From: Forficula auricularia
Lineage: Eukaryota; Arthropoda; Insecta; Dermaptera; Forficulidae
DNA: 64,000 bases
Assembly (NCBI GenBank): GCA_024734495.1
Contig: JALMQS010000187.1
Location: 10,655,300 to 10,719,299 of the forward strand
Direction of reading: 5' to 3'
In this document: positions 11,482 through 21,480 of the stretch, one piece after another
How the letters are laid out: each line of letters begins with the position of its first letter
Numbering within the stretch: the first letter of the stretch is position 1
Notes under the pieces: generated by a model
Databases searched by the model: none
What the model was told of the DNA's origin: nothing
Seen by the model: the letters and a program-made list of their open reading frames with translations, nothing else
Made by a program: the position numbers and the translations under genes

Positions 11482-11812
11482 GAAGTACAGAAAGTAAAAG
11501 AAAAGAAAAAGAAAGTTGAAAAATTGGGTTTGTCGTTGATTTACATGCTACTGAAGGGTAGGGAAAGTATAGCTAAAAGTTTGATTACAATTAAATTCTG
11601 AAATCGCAGTAAATAGTTTTTTATATTTATATATATTGAAAAAGAAAATTTTTTTACATCTTTTAATTTTTTAATTTTAATGTGAATTAAGTGACCAATA
11701 ATCCTTAACTCATAGTAAATCAATATTAAATATAATATTTATTTACTCTTATCTTTATATCAAATAAGGTGTAATTTATTGGAATCCTTCCTCCTTTCTT
11801 TTCAAGACCGAC

Positions 11813-11842
11813 GTTTCAGAGGATACTTAACTCCTTCTTCAG
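11813..11842 (-). ncRNA. Hammerhead-ribozyme-like core, left arm
   Basis: Minus strand: CTGAAGA, stem AGGA/TCCT around GTTAAGTA, a CT spacer, then GAAACGTCG. Mirror partner of 11858-11887; the stem bases differ between arms but pair in each. Confidence 0.45.
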
Positions 11843-11857
11843 TGTTTCCAAGGAACC

Positions 11858-11887
11858 CTGAAGAAGGAGAGAATCCTCCGAAACGTC
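11858..11887 (+). ncRNA. Hammerhead-ribozyme-like core, right arm
   Basis: CTGAAGA (11858-11864), then GGAG/CTCC stem II with loop AGAATC, then GAAACGTC. ACGT is self-complementary, leaving GTC as a possible cleavage triplet only if stem III forms between two molecules or as a minimal stem. Confidence 0.5.
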
Positions 11888-12199
11888 GGTTTGAAAGGAA
11901 AGGAGAAAAGAATCCAATAAATTACACCTTATTTGATATGTGTTAATTTTTTCTTTCCTCACTACCCATGGGCTGCCTTCCATTACATTCAATTAAATGT
12001 TCTACCAGCCCGTCTCTCTCCAGAAAAATTATGTTGCATAAAAATATATTATACAGTAGCGGAGTAAATAGTGGCGCTCTACTTCTGCTAGCAAATTTCC
12101 TCCCTGTTAAAAATTTAATTCGTCTCATTATTTACAAGGAAAGTCAACATGATGAAAATAATACTCTTCATAATGGCTGTTCAGGGCCCATGGGCAAAA

Positions 12200-12326
12200 T
12201 AGCAAGCAAAGTGGCGAAAACAAATTTTACTTAAATTCTACGCTCAGCTCGATCTACAATATAAACGAAATGAGTTTAGAATTCAAGCAAGTTTGTTTTC
12301 GCTTTACTCCTTTGCTCTCAGATCTA
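12200..12326. repeat. Imperfect inverted repeat
   Basis: GCAAAGTGGCGAAAACAAAT near 12207 is answered by GTTTGTTTTCGCTTTACTCC and TTTGC near 12290-12314, with TAAATTCTA/TTTAGAATTC inside. Copies of GTTTGTTTTCGC also lie at 13928 beside the mariner. Possibly a MITE; no ends resolved. The following 330 bp hold nothing recognised. Confidence 0.35.
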
Positions 12327-12644
12327 AAATTTATTATATTTACAGCCTTCGCTTAAAATTAAGTATGGCGAAAAAAGAAGAAGAGTATTCAAATTATACC
12401 TTATTCTAATATAATAATAAATATAAACAAATATTTTTATTAAAAAAAATTAGATTTTAATTAATGATTCATCTATATTTTAATTCTTCATAAAAAATAT
12501 TCTTCAATTTTTAATTTTTTGAAGTGAAACTTCTTTACCGAAACGTATCTGTTTGACTTTTTTTGTTACAATAAAGGGGAAATGACTCAATAGAGGAGAA
12601 ATAATTTTTTAAACCCACTAATATGTCATGACAAATAAAATTTA

Positions 12645-12876
12645 TTATTATTTATTATTTTTTTTTATTTATTTAATGTCACCGGGAACAAAGCCCATTT
12701 AGACAGCACATAAGTAAAGTGTTAGTAGGGTTAGTGAGGGAGCCGAGTTTTTAGCCGGTAGAAATTTTTATTTGCCAGCCAGGATCGAACCCCGGCCTTC
12801 CACTCCAACATCATCATAATCGATCGATGCCGAAGCGAGGCCAGTGCGTTAGCCGACTGTGCTAATCTGACTCCGC
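12645..12876 (-). repeat. tRNA-derived SINE (family E), near-complete
   Basis: On the minus strand the head starts GCGGAGTCAG at 12876. The A box GATTAGCACAGTCGG is at 12853-12867 and the B box GGTTCGATCC at 12782-12791; the body includes CACTAACCC, CTAACACTTTACT and AAATGGGCTTTGTTCCC, and the tail is A-rich (T-rich on plus, 12645-12672). The body recurs at 47.1 kb and, truncated, at 39.5 kb. The internal promoter layout is that of RNA polymerase III SINEs; it would move using LINE proteins. Confidence 0.8.
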
Positions 12877-13957
12877 AAAATTTTTTAAAATTAGGAAATT
12901 TAAATTATTATTTTAAAATCCATTAATATTTCAATACAAATAAAATTTATTAAAATTAGAAAATTTAAATTATTTCAATAACATCTACGGCTAAATAAGT
13001 TTCACTTCCCCCTTGAGATTATGTGGATGAGGCTAATACATATATTTTTTAGGGGGCTGCTTATAATTATATTATTTAGACTTATTATAAAATATCAAAT
13101 AATAATAATAATTAAAGCTTAAGAAATTTTTCCCCATGGTATTTTAAGTTTCCTTGCTATTCTTATTAGCGTTCCTGTTCTCTAAAATAACAAGCAATTA
13201 TTCTATCATACTATATTTTCTCTTGGCATAATATCAACCGAAAACATATATTTGGGCGAACCCTTGAAATAGTTACATATGTTTATAAAGTTCATTCAAT
13301 TTAATTTCATTCATTACTCTAAATTTTGACATTTTCCTATTTGATAAATTAATTTATTTTTTTTTTACTTAAAATTAATGAATTTTAAAATTCAAAGTTA
13401 TAGCCTTAGATATCTAAGAGGAAAAAGAGAGTGATGAAAATTTTAATATATAAAAAATAAATGACCTAAGACCAGATTTATTTATTTAAATTCCCTTTCA
13501 CTGTCAGAAGGAAAGAAAAAGTCAAGGGTCTAAACTCTAAAGAAATGCAGTTTTATTAATGCCCCTGAGCGATCCGAAACTGTTCAGATATAAATTAAAT
13601 TATTCTTGGAGTTCGAGCCAACTTTGCAAATATTTGCTTTTGAGCGAATAACATTTCCAATCAATTAAATATCTTAGGGAATTGTTATTTAAACAAGTTT
13701 TCTGTATATGTCTAAAGATATTAACAAAATTAGAATAGAAATTTTGAACCCAATAAACTCGAGCTATTTTCAAAATTACTTATAATCGCAAAAAAATTTA
13801 AGAAATCATCAGATGTATAATGAAACGGATAGCAATGAAGTGAGGTAAGCGGCTAAAACATACATACTTGAATTCTAAATTCTTTATTCCAGCTCGTCCA
13901 TCGCACTGAGCTTAAAATTCAATCCAGTTTGTTTTCGCAACTTTGTTCACTTTTTTA
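12877..13957. other. No gene seen
   Basis: About 1 kb of AT-rich sequence. TAAAATTTATTA and AAATTTAAATTATT blocks repeat weakly around 12890-12980. No coding or RNA signature recognised. Confidence 0.5.
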
Positions 13958-14846
13958 TTAGGTTGGTGCATAATTATTCGCCGTTTATATTGGACGTTTT
14001 TTGTTAGTGATAATTGTTGTAGTTGATTATTTTTTTTAATAAAAGTAATCTTCTCTATTTCTTTAAGAAAATGCGTGTCGAAAATCATATTCATATTCGT
14101 CATATTATGCTGTACCACTACGAGAAAGGATGGAATGCAGCACAGTCATTTCGCGATCTCAACGAACTTTTTGGCGATCACACCACATTGCCTTCTTACA
14201 GTGGACGCCTTTCGGTAATCCTTTGGGTGAAACACCTGTCGAAACTCAAATCTTCTTTCTTTTGACGTTTTTGAAGAGAAACCACGATTCATCGCAAGTG
14301 ACGAGATCTTCAGAAACGGAGTTTGCTCGTTTCTCTGCAGCAAATCGATATAAATTCAGACACGATCGGTTTTGTTGTTGTCGGAGAGTTCGTGGGAGAC
14401 CCATACAGCTAATTTCCATACTTTTCTGACCTTTTTGAGACGACGAACGATGGTCGAATTGTACACATTGAAGTCTTCGGTCAACATTCTGGTTGTCAAT
14501 ATTTCGTCCTCTTCCACGGATGCCAAAAGTCTGGTCATTGAAATTTGATGGTTGACCTCTTGAGGTTTATATCGCCCGGTTTGAACTTCTTGAACCATTT
14601 TTAAACTTAGCTTTCGCTAATTTTTCCTTAGCCAAAAAGTTGAGATCGCGAAATGACTGTGCAGCCTTCCATCCTTTCTCGTAAGTGGTACAGCATAATA
14701 TGATCGAATGTGAATATGATTTTCGACACGCATTTTCTTAAAGAAATAGAGAAGATTACTTTTATTAAAAAAATAATCAACTACAACAATTATCACTAAC
14801 GAAAAACCTGCCAATATAAACGGCGGATAATTATACACCAACCTAA
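13958..14846 (-). pseudogene. Foldback mariner transposase remnant
   Basis: Mariner-family DNA transposon, dead. Ends read TTAGGTTGGTGCATAATTAT and, inverted, TTAGGTTGGTGTATAATTAT. The first ~215 bp, including the transposase start MRVENHIHIR (14071 on plus, about 14732 on minus), is present at both ends in opposite orientation, making very long inverted repeats. The interior minus strand (14598 down to about 14180) encodes mariner fragments such as TTRMLTEDFNV, STIVRRLKKV and VSHELSDNNK, then LLQRNEQTPFL, in shifted frames. The DNA-binding half is partly deleted and the catalytic D,D(34)D region is largely missing. The N-terminus looks like rosa-type mariners, from memory. It is best explained as a deletion-inversion derivative, possibly still recognised by a related transposase. 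Confidence 0.8.
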
Positions 14847-15360
14847 GAGTTTCATATCAGGGACTCCATGGTCTGTCTCCTCGCATCGTCATTGTTAGAC
14901 CCTTTAATTATAGAATATAATTATTTTAATTAATCCAATTGTGATTTTCAAATTTCTATTATTTTATCGATTTTATAAATTTGAATTTACCCTTTTTTTA
15001 ACGACCTTCTAGTTTTAGTCTATTTAGTTTGGCACTTTACATTCGATCTGTTGTTTTGTATATGTGTGATTCAGTGAAAATAAGTGTAAGGGCTAAATTA
15101 CAACCGGTTAAATTTTTTGCAATGACCGGGGCTTTACCTCGGGGCTCCTGCTTCTCGGATTTTAATTGGCTTGCAAAATAATTTTCAAGTTAGATATCTA
15201 TCTGTCGAAATGTTCGTTTCTATCAATAACAATAATTAAAAATAATAATGATTTTAATTATAAAATGATTTATAAATCACAAATACCACTCACATTTGAA
15301 ATATAAACTTGAAAAAAAAATTAAAATTTTTAAATAGTTTTTCTGAAATAACTTATTCAT
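14847..15360. other. No gene seen
   Basis: AT-rich with a GC-richer patch at 15120-15160. No open frame or repeat recognised. Confidence 0.5.
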
Positions 15361-15560
15361 AATCATAAATGTCATCAGTCAATGTTCTCATGACGATGAG
15401 TTAAGAGCTCGAAATATATAGAGTAAATTTATTTTAAAAAATCTTTATATTTTTATTTTTTTCCTTGTGAAACACCACCAACTCCAACCTAATATAATTT
15501 TAATAATGTTTCACTATAAACCAACACCGTTCCCCTAAATTCGATTAATTTATTATAAAT
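15361..15560 (+). repeat. Degraded foldback with hammerhead-like remnant
   Basis: ACGATGA, stem GAG/CTC, then GAAATATATAG (15392-15420) is a decayed version of the 11457-11481 motif, with the CT of CTGATGA lost. Downstream GTTTCACTATAAACCAACACC matches the edge of the 5.4 kb foldback. Confidence 0.4.
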
Positions 15561-15630
15561 ATAATTAAGTAATGGAGAGGGATTCAGCCAATGGGTAGCC
15601 TCTGCTGAATAAAAAACTCCCAATTATGGA

Positions 15631-15667
15631 AAACGTTTCGGCTTTAATTAAATAATGCCATCATCAG
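15631..15667 (-). ncRNA. Hammerhead-ribozyme-like core
   Basis: Minus strand: CTGATGA (15667-15661), TGGC/GCC stem II with an AT-rich loop, then GAAACGTTTTCC. It sits about 480 bp downstream of the Penelope-like coding fragment, the place expected for a Penelope terminal-repeat ribozyme. No stem III with a GTC cleavage triplet is obvious. Confidence 0.5.
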
Positions 15668-16144
15668 TTCCTAAGAGCTGAAAAAAGCGATAGAGCACAC
15701 ATGTAAAAATACAATAAAATTTTTCACAAAAAATCCAAAGTTGTTAATTACAAAATTATATCTTACAGTATTAGCGACACAATTAATTTTATAAATAAAT
15801 TGTCCGCAGGCAGAGTTGTTATGGATTTTATCATAATATACAAAATTATATGAATTATAAAATGGTACATAAATCTTGGTGTGCTCTCACTCGATATGCG
15901 CAACGTCTCAAGTACAAATACAGCAAATTTTCATTTATTCAATTAATAATAACATTATGAGGACATTGATCTAATTAGGATCACTGACCCCTCACAAACA
16001 TCTCTCAATTAAGAGGATTTCTCAAAATAATTAATAAACATTAAGAATAACAAAATTCGAATTTAAAATGACAATATATAAAAATAAAAATAAATAATAA
16101 AAATTTTTCTTTTTTACAATTCTTTCCCCCTTTCTCAATGTTTA

Positions 16145-16378
16145 TTATACTTGGGCATCAGTATTTGTCAATATTGACAAGTAGGCATTGCTAAGCCCAA
16201 TACAATCAGTTTGAAAATTAAGAGCCCTTTGCCCATATGTCTTAATAAAACATTTTTCGGCTAACAGACGCTTATAATTGTTCTCCAATCTCATCAAGAT
16301 GACAGCCTCATCAAACTCAAATCCATGTGTCGTATCGATATGATGGGAGCTCAGGGCTATCGAAGCTAATATATTATA
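16145..16378 (-). pseudogene. C-terminal fragment of Penelope-like (GIY-YIG side) protein
   Basis: The open frame reads to a stop at 16145. About 77 residues are element-derived: ILASIALSSHHIDTTHGFEF, then VILMRLENNYKRLLAEKCFI and NFQTD...LSNAYLSIL. This pattern (conserved H, FDF-like, YKRL.E, NxQTD, LS..Y) is what I recall following the GIY-YIG endonuclease at the C-terminus of arthropod Penelope-like proteins. The GIY-YIG core and reverse transcriptase are absent. Codons upstream of 16378 belong to the inserted MITE, so the apparent start at 16444 is artificial. A C-terminal piece of another GIY-YIG-containing element is the alternative. Confidence 0.5.
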
Positions 16379-17220
16379 ATTAGAGACTGGATTCCTATGC
16401 AATTGCATATTTTGTTTGCCGCCACATACGACCCAGGGGATCAATTATCTATCCGAATCATGCATCTAGGATACTGTGAGTTAAATTTTATACTGCATAT
16501 TTTTGCATATTTGAGTAATATTGCATAAAATTGCATATTTAAAGGATATTGCATAAAATTACACATTTCGCGCCAAATACAGATGATTTAAAAGTTACTT
16601 TTCGGAGAAAGAATGAAAAAAAGAAGAAATTAAAACAGGGGGACATTAATTTAAATTTGAATAAAACAAAAATAGGTGTCAATGACAAAAGTGTAGCGTT
16701 GGACGGATTACAATATATGTAAACATAGTTAAAAAACAACAAAATCCACTTATTTTTCTTATTATTCAGTAGAACTTTGACTAAATACTATACTCAACTC
16801 GAAAATGCCGGAAAGTTTGCAATACTTTTCTTTCAAATCTCTTTCTGTTAAATAAACCCCCCCCCCCCCATGCCATATTTTTTTTCGTTCACATTTTTGA
16901 AACATTATCAAATTTATTATGTTGATTTTATTCAATTGCACCTAATATTTATTTGAGTTTAAGAGTTTTTAATATATTAAATTTAATGAGAATTTTGTGC
17001 GATTTTTTACGCAATAAATGTGCATATTTGACACTTGGTGTCTATAGATTATTTTATCATTTTATTCCTTTAAAAGCATTCCTTCAAATATATAGTCTTT
17101 TTGTCTTCAATTTTAATTTTTTAGTGCATAAAAATATTTATTTGGCTATTTTTTACTGCAATATTTTGTGGCATATTTTGGCAGTTTTTACTGCATAAAA
17201 ATCCGGTCTCTAATTATAAT
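16373..17220. mobile_element. hAT-type non-autonomous element
   Basis: 8-bp direct repeats ATTATAAT at 16373-16380 and 17213-17220 flank an 832-bp element with ends TAGAGACTGGATT and (inverted) TAGAGACCGGATT. An 8-bp duplication and TAGAGAC-type ends fit hAT. Subterminal regions are dense in TGCATA/TATGCA, typical of hAT transposase-binding repeats. It has no coding frame and contains a run of 13 C near 16858. Confidence 0.8.
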
Positions 17221-18360
17221 TAAATAATATATATAGTATATATATTTTTTTAAGAGATTTCGAGAAGGTTCATTAAGCTTCTTATTTTCTTGAGTCATCT
17301 TTCATTAGTTAATTGTTCATTTTTCTACGAACATTTTCAACCAGTCTGCATTTCATATAAACTCCTTCTTTCCTCCTTGCGTCCTTGTCCTGCTGATCCT
17401 CTGCCAGAGCTCAGATGTTGTTTCTCTTCCAGATTATATTCCGCTAAGCCTCGCAAAACCTCTGACTCAGTTAGTTAAATAAATGTAATGATGTCATGCC
17501 GGTTAGATCACTCGCACTCATGTTTTCCATATGCACACAAATACATAATCGCCTTGGCTAAGCCTCATTTCAATATCAATGTGCACTTAGGAAAACAGCC
17601 CGTTCGTTATTTCGAAGGTGAACGTCAATTGGGACAGCAACTCTGCTGGCTGGTACTCTCCTCCACACGATTTACACCGATGCTTTTAAATTATATGCTA
17701 CATGTGATAAATTTATTTAAAATATGAGATCCAAAATGCTATTGTCATAGAATCGCCTTGGGTATTTCCTTTCATAGAAAAGATTGGATTTTACCTTTTT
17801 CTTAGTCTATCAGAAATTATAGATTACCATAACTGAAAGTAAAAATAAATATAATTAACTTTCTCGTGCATTTGTATAGGCCTCATAAAAAATCTCACAA
17901 ATTTGCATTTTTGAGGTAAATACTATATCAAATAAAGATAAAGGTGGATCTCAAAAAATGTTTACATTGAATTGAAGAACAAATCAACTAGTTAGGTTAC
18001 AACTAGCTAAAACTTGGAAAATCTTTTTGATATTTATTTGTTATGTTTTAATCATAGACATAAATCTTCATCTTCTCAAAACAGCCTCCTGAAGGTTATC
18101 AAAACCAAATAACAACATACAAACAAAGTGCTTAACATGTTCTTCCAGCGATAAATCTCCATTTCATAAAATGTTACTTAACAGGTTCATCTACTATTCT
18201 ACTTTGATCTTTATTTACTAGACTTGATCCTAGTAGAATACGCATATTACTTTCAAATTTATATTCTAAAGAATGATGTGAGGTATTGTGATCGCCTGCC
18301 TAGGTCCTGACACTTTGAGAGCTTCTATCTCAAAGAACAAAAAAGTTAATTTCATTTTGT
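17221..18360. other. Unexplained, partly GC-richer sequence
   Basis: 17380-17690 is richer in G and C than its surroundings and has two short open frames on plus (17290-17478, 17488-17727) without recognisable domains. It could be an exon, a UTR or an old repeat. The rest is AT-rich without features. Confidence 0.3.
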
Positions 18361-18760
18361 AACATCTAGGTGGAAGGAATCGATGCCTTTAATAGTTGGA
18401 AACCGGTTTTAGGGATTAAAACCGGATATTGTGGTCTCCATATGCCAAAAAGAGGGAAAAAATCCATTTGTCAGTACCTATGTACGATGTACCCCCCTGC
18501 GTTTAGCAACCATAAGTCTCAGACCTACGGGATTCTAAAGTTAAGCTCAATATATGCTAGGAGGAGTACAGCAAGCTCTTGGTTGAAATCAGAACATATA
18601 CATTAAAGATTTTTCGTTTTTTTTCTCAAAAACAACACAAACGATTTTTTTTTAAATTGGTGTACTTATCAAGTGTCATGAGTTATTAGTCGTGTATAAA
18701 TTTTAATCCGATTTAAATAAAGGAAGGGGTGTAAATTAGGAGTGTCGCGATGATTTCAAA
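18360..18760 (+). repeat. Dispersed copy of the 428-bp unit (family K)
   Basis: GTACCCCCCTGCGTTTAGCA, AGTACAGCAAGCTCTTGGTT and TTGGTGTACTTATCAAGTGT recur in the same order at 36470-36720. This single diverged copy breaks off near 18760. Confidence 0.65.
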
Positions 18761-18854
18761 TAAGTGATAATGTGAAAGTCGTGTGATGACCACACCAGCT
18801 GATTTGCGAAGCCGACTTTCTACCACCTAATTGTAAAAATATTATTGCACACTG

Positions 18855-19840
18855 AGACCCCTATGGACCGGGGGTAGAATAGGTCCATAGTATCCTCTGC
18901 TTGTTGTAAAAGGCGACTAAAAGGGGTTGGACGTGAGGCTAACAAGCTCACTCCGTAAAAAAATCTTCCAGTCATGGAAGCAAGCATTTGTTTCCATTCA
19001 ACAGGGAGAAGAATATTAAGGTAGTTGTTCCGCCAAATGCGTTTTCTTAGGATTTTTTTGAAATTTATACAGATTATTATTTAAATACTTCTGCATCGAT
19101 TGGTGGCAAAACGAAATTTATGAACAATACACTTCCGGAGATATTTAATTTCAAAAATCGAGTTTTTCGGGCTCTTTAGCATTGCACTATACGGGATATC
19201 GGAAAATTTACATACATATTTAATTATAATTAAGAAACCGTTCTTACCATTTTTATAAAAAACTAAACCAACATTAAACAATAACCAATACATATTTTAA
19301 GATAATTTTGATTCATAGTTACAACACAGTTTCTGAGATAATAAGGAATAAATAATGAAAAATGTATAAAAAAATTCTCACTAAAAACATTTTGGCAACA
19401 GCGCATTTATTTAACCAGCGAAAGATGCATGCGCTAGATTTTTTCAAAATTATAATTTTAATAAGGTGTAACGTAGGCGTTGATTACATTCGTTAAAAAA
19501 ATAACAAAACGATTTTTATAGAAATTTAAAATGTATTTTATCTGTCATTTTAATATAAAAATATTCAATCTCTTCCAAGGGTGCCAAATTTGTCAAACGA
19601 GCACGGGGATTGGCTAGAATTGGTACACAAACAGCAATGAACTATGAATCCTTATTGTCTGTTCTATATACTCTAGCATTAACTTTTTGCTAGTATTGTC
19701 GCGAAACAACTACCTTAAGACACCTTGTTAAAAGAAAAATAATAAATTAAGATTCTAAAGAAAAAAAGAAGCACATTTCTTCTTTGAGAAGCTTCTCGTA
19801 TGAGAAACTTGGATTATATGTTTACTTGGGTGCTTCGCAA
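18855..19840 (+). ncRNA. Pseudoknot-bearing dispersed repeat, copy S2, split by MITE A4
   Basis: Stem A CTATGGAC/GTCCATAG (18861-18868 / 18883-18890). Pseudoknot GGGGGTA (18870-18876) with TATCCTC (18891-18897) by Watson-Crick and G-U pairs. Hairpin GTTG/CGAC (18903-18906 / 18914-18917). The unit continues with GGTTGGACGTGAGGCTAACA and CAAGCATTTGTTTCCATTC. Family A MITE A4 sits at 19016-19718, after which 19719-19840 resumes the unit in register with the uninterrupted copy at 49508-49799. Confidence 0.7.
19016..19718 (+). mobile_element. TTAA MITE family A, full-length, with paralogous empty site (A4)
   Basis: 703 bp from TTAA (19016-19019) to TTAA (19715-19718). Ends are GGTAGTTGTTCCGCC and, inverted, GGTAGTTGTTTCGCGACAAT. 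The host repeat reads AATATT|AGGACAC in its uninterrupted relative at 49670 and AATATTAA...TTAAGACACC here, so one TTAA became two. No coding capacity. Confidence 0.9.
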
Positions 19841-20511
19841 TTAACAATAGCTTGAACAATGGTTCTCAACAAGTATTAAAAAATTCCATGAAAGTATAGA
19901 TATTTATTTTTTTACTTATACTTATCTATATCTATATAATTTGATTATTCCTTTAGAATGCATATACCTATATACAGGAAATCCACCATGAACCTGACAT
20001 ATTTTTAATGATGTCCTATTTTTACAAAAAAATTAATCTAAGTCATGGAATTAGAAAGGAATATCATCAAGTTTTAGAAAGAATACTAGTATATCAGGAC
20101 AGCTTTACATGAACTACTCTTGTTGCATGGAGATCGATCGATATTCGATTTCATGCTTGAATGTGGAGGGGCGTCATCCTTCAGAAAAATCATGTTAGGC
20201 TGCAACTGGGGCACCACAAACTGTACTAGAGTAGTCTCACGATAAAAATGCTCTCTTATTAATTTCCTTCAAAAAAAGGACAACTGATCAGATAATGGAT
20301 CAATAAACTCCAAATCCTTATTCTAGGGGCTTATGCAGTTTCGCTCCTCAATTTTCTGCCCTCTAAATCCGTGCACATTACTTACACTTGATAAATTTTC
20401 TAGATTAATGGAACATGGTCCTACACAGAAAATACAATTTCACAGTTAGATAAAAAAAATGCGGGTCTTATCTTAATTTTCACTGTTGAAAATGCAACTC
20501 TATTAATATTA
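19841..20511. other. No gene seen
   Basis: AT-rich, with GATCGATCGAT near 20130. Nothing recognised. Confidence 0.5.
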
Positions 20512-20645
20512 AATTGAAAGTTTATTTTTGCCGAGAATAGCAGAATTTTTATATATTGAAGGAGACAATAAAAGAGTGCAACTTGAAGGAGACAATAAAT
20601 ATAATTCCAGCAGAAGAAAGACACTCTTTTATTGTCTCCAATCTA
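20512..20645 (+). mobile_element. Family C retroposon, rearranged short copy (C2)
   Basis: AAATTGAAAGTTTATTTTTG then GCCGAGAATAGCAGAATTTT and GGAGACAATAAAAGAG, followed by an inverted ACTCTTTTATTGTCTCC. The hammerhead block is absent, and ACTTGAAGGAGACAATAAA is repeated in the middle. Possible diverged target duplication TCTATTAATATT / TCTATTATAATT. Confidence 0.65.
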
Positions 20646-20844
20646 TTATAATTATTATATACCTTTTTCGAAATTCTTTTAAAAAATGAATTCTGATGAA
20701 GTGACAGCCTAGGATAATAAATATCCATTTCCAAATAAAAAAGAAAATGTCGTTTTAATCTTTTTTAATTGGTTTTTTGCTTTTTCTTCCTTCTTCGTGG
20801 TTTAAAAAAAGAGGGAATGAAGGAAGAAGGAATTTCGGAAACGA

Positions 20845-21480
20845 TGACAATCAAAAATAGCGATTGATTCCGATCTAATACTTGAGGAATAACAATTCTA
20901 CATTGGATTTTTGACGTTTCGATTATTATTGGTAACCATTGCTGAAGACATGGAGGAAGCTTGAGTTGTTTCCCATAAAAGAATTTAGTCTTTTTGATTT
21001 TAAGTCGATTCTTCCACTTTTAGTAGAGGTTGCCATTAATAGTCAAAAAGTCAAAAATGGAATGCAGTTATTCCTATTCCTCTAGTATTAGATAAGAATC
21101 GATCGTTATTTTTGATTTCAAGTCGATTCTTCCATGTCTTCAGCAATGGTTACCAATAATAATCGAAGCGTCAAAAATCTAATGTAGAATTGTTATTCCT
21201 CAAGTATTAGATGAGAATAGATCACTATTTTTGATTTTAACTCGATTCCTCCATGTCTTCAGAAATGGTTACCAATAATAACCGAAACTTCAAAAATTCA
21301 ATGTAGAATAGTTTTTCCTCGAATATTAAATTGACAAAGAATTGATCACTATTTATTGAATTTAAGTCAACATGGATTACAAATTGCAAGTTATATCTGA
21401 TTAATAATAAAGGAATAAACATATTAATATTTCAAATGAATTTGGATAAAGTTTAGCAACGATCCGTTGCAGTTTATTTT
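20845..21480. repeat. Element with 119-bp tandem units, short version
   Basis: Units spaced 119 bp (TCTTCAG at 21137 and 21256), each with TGGTTACCAATAATAA, CGAAxCxTCAAAAAT and TAGATGAGAATxGAT. An inverted unit at 20850-20955 precedes the head GTTTCCCATAAAAGAATTTA. The same head opens the longer array at 54480, so this is a dispersed element that carries its own tandem repeat. Its right flank GGATAAAGTTTAGCAAC also follows the degenerate unit at 33.2 kb. Confidence 0.7.

Larger units (their letters stand above)
11215..12010. repeat. Nested palindromes containing hammerhead-like cores
   Basis: Outer arms 11215-11285 and 11930-12000 are inverted copies (CAATTGAATGTAATGGAAGG against its inverse). 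Inside lie two palindromes: 11340-11757, with arms of about 115 bp, and 11755-11940, with arms of about 60 bp reading ATCAAATAAGGTGTAATTTA. Each palindrome holds CTGAAGA...GAAA motifs, annotated separately. The arrangement looks like one foldback inserted into another. The edge GTGTTGGTGCAAGGTGAAAC near 11300 recurs at 46690. Confidence 0.75.
15561..16380 (-). mobile_element. Penelope-like element, 3' fragment
   Basis: Minus strand, downstream to the left. A coding remnant (16378-16145) is followed by about 480 bp of non-coding sequence and then a hammerhead-like core at 15631-15667. Penelope-like elements carry hammerhead motifs in their terminal repeats, so this order fits a 3' end. The 5' side is cut off where the hAT-type MITE inserted at 16380, and no reverse transcriptase domain remains. 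The outer left limit is approximate. Confidence 0.5.

Noticed and set aside
12645..12876. A genuine tRNA gene
   Set aside because: A and B boxes are present, but no full cloverleaf or terminator in place; the body and A-rich tail shared with 47.1 kb mark a SINE.
16145..16444. Complete 99-residue gene
   Set aside because: The first ~22 codons come from an inserted hAT-type MITE; only the remainder resembles a Penelope-like C-terminus.
20880..21300. 119-bp units as hammerhead ribozymes
   Set aside because: They contain CGAAACGTC and a TGGTTACCA stem, but CTGANGA is not in the required position on the same strand (TTCAGCAA instead), so the catalytic core is incomplete.
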